The translations under genes and the position numbers were made by a program. A DNA stretch of 64,000 nt from Canna indica (Eukaryota; Streptophyta; Magnoliopsida; Zingiberales; Cannaceae). Shown here one piece after another: positions 57,932 through 64,000 of this stretch. The notes under the pieces are model-generated. The model ran no database searches. It saw nothing but the letters and a program-made list of their open reading frames with translations, and was not told where the DNA came from. The stretch's first letter is position 1, and each line of letters starts with the position of its first letter. The stretch covers positions 90,917,501 through 90,981,500 of the forward strand of contig CP136890.1 in the NCBI GenBank assembly GCA_034359265.1, written 5' to 3'.

Positions 57932-59579
57932 ATGGGGAGGAAAAGGGGGGAGGAGTATGGAGGAGCTGCGGTCGCAGGAATGCCCGGGTGGCTGCGGCGC
58001 CTTGTGGAGGAGAGCTTCTTCGTCGGCTGCGCCCTCCATCAGTCCCGCAAGAAGAACGACAAGAACATCTTCTGCCTCGACTGCTGCGCCAGCGTCTGCC
58101 CTCACTGCGCCCCCTCCCACTCCCACCACCCCCTTCTCCAGGTCTCTTCTTCTTCTTCTTCTTCTTCTTCTTCTTCTAATTACCACTTGAGTAATTCCTG
58201 CTCCTTCATATACTACCGCATTTATATTATAATCCATTCATCTCCCCTCTCGGGAGTTGCTGATTTCTGTAAGTATATATCTGTCTTTATTAATTTCTGA
58301 TCCCGTTTGAAGAATTCTACTAGTTGTTTCTTCAGAGGAAATATAATGAAAGTGGTGGGGAATTGGGGATGAATAATATATATACACAACACATCCAACC
58401 ATGCTTTAATACTTTAGCTCGCTGAAGAGTGCAATTTAATTTGCTTTTCCCAATTTCCTTCATCTTAAATCTTAAATCAGCAGATTGGGTATAGAATTCC
58501 AAGTATAGAATTTCCCAGATAAATAGATCTGATTATTATTTTGCCTAGCTAGCTATTTTATCTTCCTTGAGGGTGAAGGAAAGGAAAAAACCTTCAAAGT
58601 TTCACCAATATCACCATGTTACCGTCATCTAAGAGAACAACAAAGATCACTATTTTGCCCTTGAGCACAGTGCGACTTTTACCATCAAGTACTGTCATCA
58701 GAAGTGCATTCTTGTCCTGTTCCCTAGCTTACTGCTCGGTCAATAGGTACCCAATAACTCGGGACTTTAACGAACTCAATTATTACTTAATCACCTCGAC
58801 CTTTTACAGAATCCATCATTTGAATTTTCATTTCTTTCTTTCCATAAAATGCCAGCACTCTGAACTATAATTTATTTTCCAACTCAGTGATTTTGATTAA
58901 ATTCTCTATATTAGGTGAGGAGATATGTATACAACGATGTCGTCCGATTGGATGATCTTGAGAAGCTCATAGACTGCTCTTATGTTCAGGTAATTCAACT
59001 CATTTTATTGATCCTAAATATATAGTTTAATTTGGGCACTTTAGGATTAAGTTTATGTTGTTTTTTCCGCTAGCCTTACACTATAAACAGTGCCAAAGTA
59101 GTGTTTCTGAAGCCAAGGCCACAATCCAGGCCTTTCAAGGGATCAGGAAACATCTGCTTGACCTGCGACAGGATCCTACAAGAGCCCTTCCACTTTTGTT
59201 CCCTCTCTTGCAAGGTATACAGCAAAACTGCATGCTTACTTCACTAATCAACTGGGTCATTATGAACCCTAATTTTAGCATTTTAAGCAATGAATATATG
59301 CAGGTGGATCACGTTGTGTCGCAAGGTGAGGACTTGTCCAACATACTGTTCCGCTTCAACGAGTCCGACCTCGCTTTCTCGCACTTCGAGAACCTCCGGA
59401 TGGATGGACCCGACCTCCTCGACGACGGCGGGATGCAGGAGGACAACATTTCGACCTCGAGCACCGGCGGCGCCACCCGACTGAAGAAGAAGAAAAGCGG
59501 CGGTGGGTTCTTCCCTAAGATAGTGCTCTCCCTCAGCAGCAGGAGGAAGGGAGCTCCGCACAGAAGCCCTCTCTCCTAA
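57932..59579 (+). CDS. PLATZ zinc-binding transcription factor, 4 exons
   Basis: Exons: 57932-58141, 58915-58989, 59074-59214, 59304-59579. All introns are phase 0 and GT-AG; the product is 233 aa. The ATG at 57932 gives [31 protein letters not shown] with [20 protein letters not shown] forms the first Cys/His zinc site. [20 protein letters not shown] (exon 2) and [20 protein letters not shown] with [19 protein letters not shown] (exon 3) complete the PLATZ domain. The exon 4 tail is acidic then basic and ends [12 protein letters not shown], a usual PLATZ C-terminus. PLATZ proteins are plant nuclear factors that bind A/T-rich DNA and often repress; several affect seed or growth traits. The target here is unknown. 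A (CTT)n run begins a few bases into intron 1. The 773-bp first intron contains open frames without support. Confidence 0.92.
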
Positions 59580-60730
59580 CTAAGTCCTCTCTCGTGTGCT
59601 AATTATATATATATATATATATATAATATATGTGTGTAAGCTTAATTATAAGTAAGTTAAGTATGGGAGGAGGGGCAAGTTGGGATGCCCGGAAAGCCCC
59701 TATCCATGAGGGAGGGGGTCACTGTGGGAAACATTGTGGGCATTTCCGTTACTGAATAGGTGGGCAGAGTGTATATCAGACTCACACAGAGCTTGCCAAT
59801 TTTGTTTTTTCATGTAATGGGAATGAATCTATATATATATATATATACTTGAATTTATATCGTATTTTGTCGGTTTCTGTTGTAGCAGTGTGACTCATGC
59901 ACTGGCTGTCCTTGTCTTTGACCAACAGAGCTACTGCCTATGGGTGTAGGGTTTACATAAGTGGAAAATGTTATGTGTTGGGTTTAACTTGTTGTGGAAG
60001 ATTGGTAAAGAAGGGGAGGGGCATTCAATTCTGCTGCTTTCTTCTAGTATTATCATCAGGTGGGTGGATGTTATCTGCTCTGACTGTGCCCAGCTTTAAT
60101 TTTTCTTTTCATTTCTTTATCTTGCTTTGGGGAATGGTAGGCTGCAGTTAATGCATTTGGGGAAGACTTTTGTCATTTTCTTGTGTTCTCAACTTTTTCC
60201 TCTTTTTGTCTTTAATTGATTCAAATTTACCACCTGAGGGATAAATTTGTAAATATTTAGTGAGTTGAATTTTGATAGGATCTTTATAGTTTGATGATTA
60301 CTAAGCCCCTCCTCTTATTGTGTTTGATGAGTAGGATAATTAGAACTGGAGGAATTGAGTTGTACTTGTTCCTTAGAATATTAATTTTCTAATGAATTTG
60401 TAATAAAAAAATAATAGGTAGCACTAAATTAAACCTTGAGGTTGAGTTGTTGGCTGATCATCTGACAAGTTGTGACTCATGTGATTGACTTGGATTTGGA
60501 AATTCACATGGTGCATAATAAGTTGAAAGCCTCATCATTAGCTGTACATATACTATCACCATCATTCTTATCATGTAGTTTTTGGACATCATTCATTTCC
60601 TTCTTCCCCTCTTCTATCATGCATCATCTTTTTCTTTGTGGAAAAAAGGATAGTATATATATACACAAAAATTAATCCAATTCTTTATATTTGATCAATT
60701 AATGACCAAGATAAAAAATATATAGTTGAT
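59580..60730. other. PLATZ 3' flank, gene-free
   Basis: It contains (TA)n runs near 59606-59622 and 59830-59848 and otherwise nothing I can assign. Confidence 0.5.
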
Positions 60731-61237
60731 GAAATTATCCTAAACTGTGGGCAATTAACAAATACATTTCATTTTTTTATTTACACCTAATTTATTCTAA
60801 GCTTTCAAATTTGTATCAATTATATTTTATTATCAGGTATCATTAGTATAATAGTCTGACGTGACAAACTAGTTAACATCAAAATATTTTTTTTAATTAA
60901 GCTTTGCCAAGTGAGTAAATGCTCTAATGAAAAAAAGAAAAAAAAAACCCTAAAATCTCCCTTTTCCCTTCTATCCAACATTGTGCCCCTTATACTAATG
61001 TTTGTTTTTTTAAAAAAAAATCATTAGTATATGTTGGCATTTGTTGATATAGCAAACCTTAATTAAAAAAATATTTCTGATGTTGTCTAAGTTGCCACGT
61101 CAACAAATAATAATTGCACTAATAGGCATTTGACAATGGAATACAATTGATATAAATTCAAAATTTTGGGATAAATTAGGTGTAAATAAAAAGGTGGGAT
61201 AAATTTATTAATTGATCCATAGTTTGGGATAAATTCA
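60731..61237. mobile_element. Foldback MITE, about 510 bp
   Basis: The left half GAAATTATCCTAAACTGTGG...TTTATTTACACCTAATTTAT is the inverse of the right half (GAATTTATCCCAAACTATGG when inverted, with TTTTTATTTACACCTAATTT following). The arms are about 200 bp. No ORF. No target duplication is clear. Confidence 0.65.
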
Positions 61238-61279
61238 TTAATTTTTTCCAAAAATAAAACCTTGAGAAAAGAAAGGTGT

Positions 61280-62270
61280 TGGGGAGTACAAATGGGAATG
61301 TCAATAGAGCGGGACGAGTATGTGGGTGTCTCCTCACTACTGATATATAATACCCATATATCCATTTAATACTCCGCGGTTATCATAAATAGGTACCCAC
61401 CACGGGGGGTGGGGGTATCCCGCGGATATTTACGAATACTCTGAAAACTAGATGACAAATGTACATGATTGAGGCCGTCGTGAATGGGAAGATGATCAAG
61501 CTGATCGCCTTCATCAACCTCGATCAAGCTTATGAGTGATGACGATCTGACTAGTAGTTTCCACAGATCTATGAGTAGTTGATGGCTGGCTGTGGACGTC
61601 TACAGCGATAAGAAGATGGATGGAGAGCACTAAAGAAGATGGATGCGAGTAGTTTCCCACCTTTGTGCAAATCTACGACTTCAGGCTTGAAGAAGATGAC
61701 CGAAGATATGTATGGATAGCACTGAAGAAGATGGAGAAGAAGTAGGGGAATAATACATGCGGAGAGTTTGAGATAGGGATTGAGAGCCAAAGATCCGATA
61801 ATAAGACTAGAAGAAGACAGCTTCATCGAGCCCAAGATATGGATGGAGATCGGAGATCCTGTAATAAGACTCGAAGAAGACAACTTTGTCTACATAGGAG
61901 GTCACCGGAGTCTTTAGTCGGCATCGAAAAATGAAGGTTCAAAGCGGCTGCGGAGAGACTCGAAGAAGATGGTTTGTGGAGTGCTAGAGGCATGCGTGAA
62001 GTGGAGGGCTGGACTAGGAATTTAATTAGGGATTTTTAGTTTATGTATACAAGAGGTAGTTTTGTAATTACACTTATATTCGTGCAGTAGCAAGTACCCG
62101 TGCATACAGATACTATAATATTCGTACATGTCTCATATAATAAACGGGTAAAAAATTTACCCACGACATTCACACGGATATAATATTAACCCTCATACTC
62201 GTCATAAACGAGTAAATATCCGTAAGTACCCGCTTAAACGGGAATTAAACAGGCAAATAAATTATTTTAT
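61280..62270. mobile_element. Possible non-autonomous element with CGGGTA-rich ends
   Basis: Both ends (about 61300-61440 and 62085-62255) are rich in GTACCC / CGGGTA / CCGCGG words, and the interior holds repeated GAAGAAGATGGATGG-type phrases. This is typical of short plant elements, but I cannot define termini. Confidence 0.3.
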
Positions 62271-62523
62271 ATTTGTGCATATTTTTATTATGTTGTTATT
62301 AATTAAAATAATGGGAAAATGTACAAAAATACCCCAGACATTTTCTCGCAGGTACTAACATACCCCTAACATTTTTTTGGGATCAAAAATACCCCTCACG
62401 TACGTTATGAATTGGGTACAAAAATATCCCTATAGGCAAACAATGTTAGTTGAGAGATAACGGAGCATACGTGGCTGATGACTGGGACTGATGACGTGGA
62501 CATCTGACGTGCATGTGGGTCAA

Positions 62524-62690
62524 GACGTTTTCTCACGGGTACTAAAATGCATCTGACGTTTTCTCACAGGTACTAAAATATCTCTAACGTTTTCTCACAT
62601 GTACAAAAATACCTCTAACATTTTTTCACGAGTACTAAAATACCCATAACATTTATTTTGAACCTAAAATACCCCTGGGGTTATTAAAAA
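62524..62690. repeat. Degenerate 31-bp tandem repeats
   Basis: Four to five units of GACGTTTTCTCACAGGTACT + AAAATA(T/C)C. Similar phrases upstream (62330-62380) suggest the array is part of a larger element. Confidence 0.65.
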
Positions 62691-62991
62691 TGGTACAAAA
62701 ATGACATCAGACTAATTTTTATTAGGTGAGACTTAACGGAGATGTCATGGATGCTGATAAAGATGTTGACTTTACACGTGACGCATATACAGAGAACAAC
62801 TTGCACGAACAACTTTTGCCCTCAAACTATTGAAAATAGAGTAAAAATATTTCTAAACTTTGTTGTTATTTTTTTTCAATTTTTACCCTTAGACCAACGT
62901 AAATTATTGAAAAATACTCTTATTTTGGACGAAATACTCAGCTGGCAAACGACACAAATAAGTAATGACTTTCAATCACAAACCGACACGT

Positions 62992-64000
62992 CACTACTAG
63001 AAAAATGGGCATCAGCAACGGCCGCGCCGTTGCAATAGAGCCGTGACAGAAAGTCGCGTTGCTGATAACTTAGCAACGGATCAGCAACGGCCGCTCGGGC
63101 CGTCGCTCAAAACATTATCAGCAACGGTCGCTCGGGCCGTCGCTAAAAATATTATCAGCAACGGTTTTGCCACAGACCCGGCGCCGTTGCTGATAACATT
63201 AATAGCAACGGTCGCTGAGTCCGTAGCAACGCCGTTAGTAAAAGCCCGTCGCTAAGCCGTTGCTGTAGGTCATCAGCAACGGCTTTCGATACACTTTTAG
63301 CAACGGCTTTCCCACGGACGGCCGTGGGAAAGCCGTTGCTGATGATGTGTACTTGGAAACAGAAAATTTGAAAATTGAAAATTTCCATTGATACATTGAT
63401 ACATTATCTGATACATAACTCACACACCCATACCCTCATACACACATTCATTCATACATCACAAACACACCAAGATATACATCAAAACAATTATATTTAT
63501 ATTGATAATTATCCACGATAGTATAAAACAATTCAAATGCAAAATTAAAGTATCAATATCCAAACAAAATAAGTTAAACTAGTTCAATATCTCAGTAACA
63601 AGTTTAATATCCAAACAGAAAATCTCACGATCACGATGGAGGATGGTCTGGATCATATGGCGGGGTCTGGAGTGCTTGAGTGTACACCGGCGTGGACTGA
63701 CTCGAGGACGATGGATTAGATGATGCCGAAGAGATGACTGCTTCGGGATGACCTGACATGTTGCGTAGCATAGATTGTATATCCGCCATCATCTGACTCT
63801 GGCGCTCCATCATCTCAGTCTGACGCGCGACCGTGTCCTCTAGAGTCCTTATTCTGCTACTATGATCATAACTGGATCTAGAGGTGGACGGCCGCTCACC
63901 AGCGACCGGAGGGGTCGGTGCCCCAAGTGGCCCTAGCTAGTACGGCTCGCGCATGACCACTATCTGCGTAGACATATACGCGGCCATGGTCCCAGCCACC
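62992..64000 (-). mobile_element. Second CACTA element of the same family, cut by the window end
   Basis: The terminus CACTACTAGAAAAATGGGC at 62992 and subterminal AGCAACGG repeats (63013-63340) align closely with 40609-40995. It continues off the window, so its other end and target duplication cannot be checked (left flank CGT). Confidence 0.9.
63631..64000 (-). pseudogene. TNPA-like last exon in the second CACTA copy, frameshifted
   Basis: It corresponds to exon 5 (41740-41291) of the complete element. The tail reads MLRNMSGHPEAVISSASSNP and TPVYTQALQTPPYD, ending a few residues earlier than in copy one. A CTAG insertion at about 63934-63940 (CCCTAGCTAGTACG against CCCTAGTACG) shifts the frame. 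Upstream exons lie beyond the window. Confidence 0.8.

Noticed and set aside
58616..58870. 84-codon frame in PLATZ intron 1
   Set aside because: No homology; sits between well-defined exons.
61569..61883. 104-codon Leu/Ser-rich - strand frame
   Set aside because: Made of repeated GAAGAAGATGG-type phrases in a likely mobile element; no recognisable domain.

Overview
This is a plant nuclear window, most likely from an angiosperm and possibly a monocot. The monocot lean is an inference from the very GC-rich 5' ends of captured gene fragments and from the TE types; I cannot name a species. It is dominated by nested transposable elements. There are three host genes with apparently intact reading frames: a hybrid proline-rich protein (38655-39644, +), a two-exon plastid-type DUF2358 protein (50423-51343, -) and a four-exon PLATZ zinc-binding transcription factor (57932-59579, +). 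There is also a broken ribosomal protein L37a fragment (1426-1683, +).

Layout. 1-2220: mostly non-coding, with the L37a fragment. 2221-2509: one end of a CACTA transposon. 2510-11938: a + strand LINE relic split between codons by a degenerate Ty1/copia retrotransposon (element A, 2687-10929, - strand, about 1.45 kb LTRs). 12018-12541: a MITE. 12656-33415: a - strand LINE with a 13-bp target duplication, split into 12656-13599 and 28429-33415 by a composite of two related LTR elements. Element B (- strand) has element C (+ strand, same family) inside its right LTR; B/C carry gag but no recognisable pol, and C has an extra ORF. 33606-36324: a TIR element containing a second TIR element that carries a captured KAS I 5' coding fragment. 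38500-39700: the proline-rich gene, whose stop region holds a 43-bp perfect hairpin flanked by a 9-bp duplication. 40413-47205: a TIR element containing a complete CACTA element (40609-44542) and a Pack-MULE (45246-46967) with AP-3 delta fragments. 49802-50170: a MITE just downstream of the DUF2358 gene. 52649-56375: a hAT element with a broken transposase. 57690-59579: PLATZ promoter and gene. 60731-61237: a foldback MITE. 62992-64000: a second, truncated-by-window CACTA copy.

What stands out. Two different copia-type families (A and B/C) share the same promoter architecture: a cluster of GGTCGACC-type palindromes upstream of a TATA box that sits in the loop of an inverted repeat. Inside the complete CACTA element a five-exon gene can be read without a stop; it joins a Transpos_assoc-like N-terminus to a TNPA-like Transposase_24 domain (503 aa) and lacks the DDE transposase. 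Several insertions can be ordered in time from nesting and target duplications. I see no tRNA, rRNA, CRISPR or bacterial-type operon.
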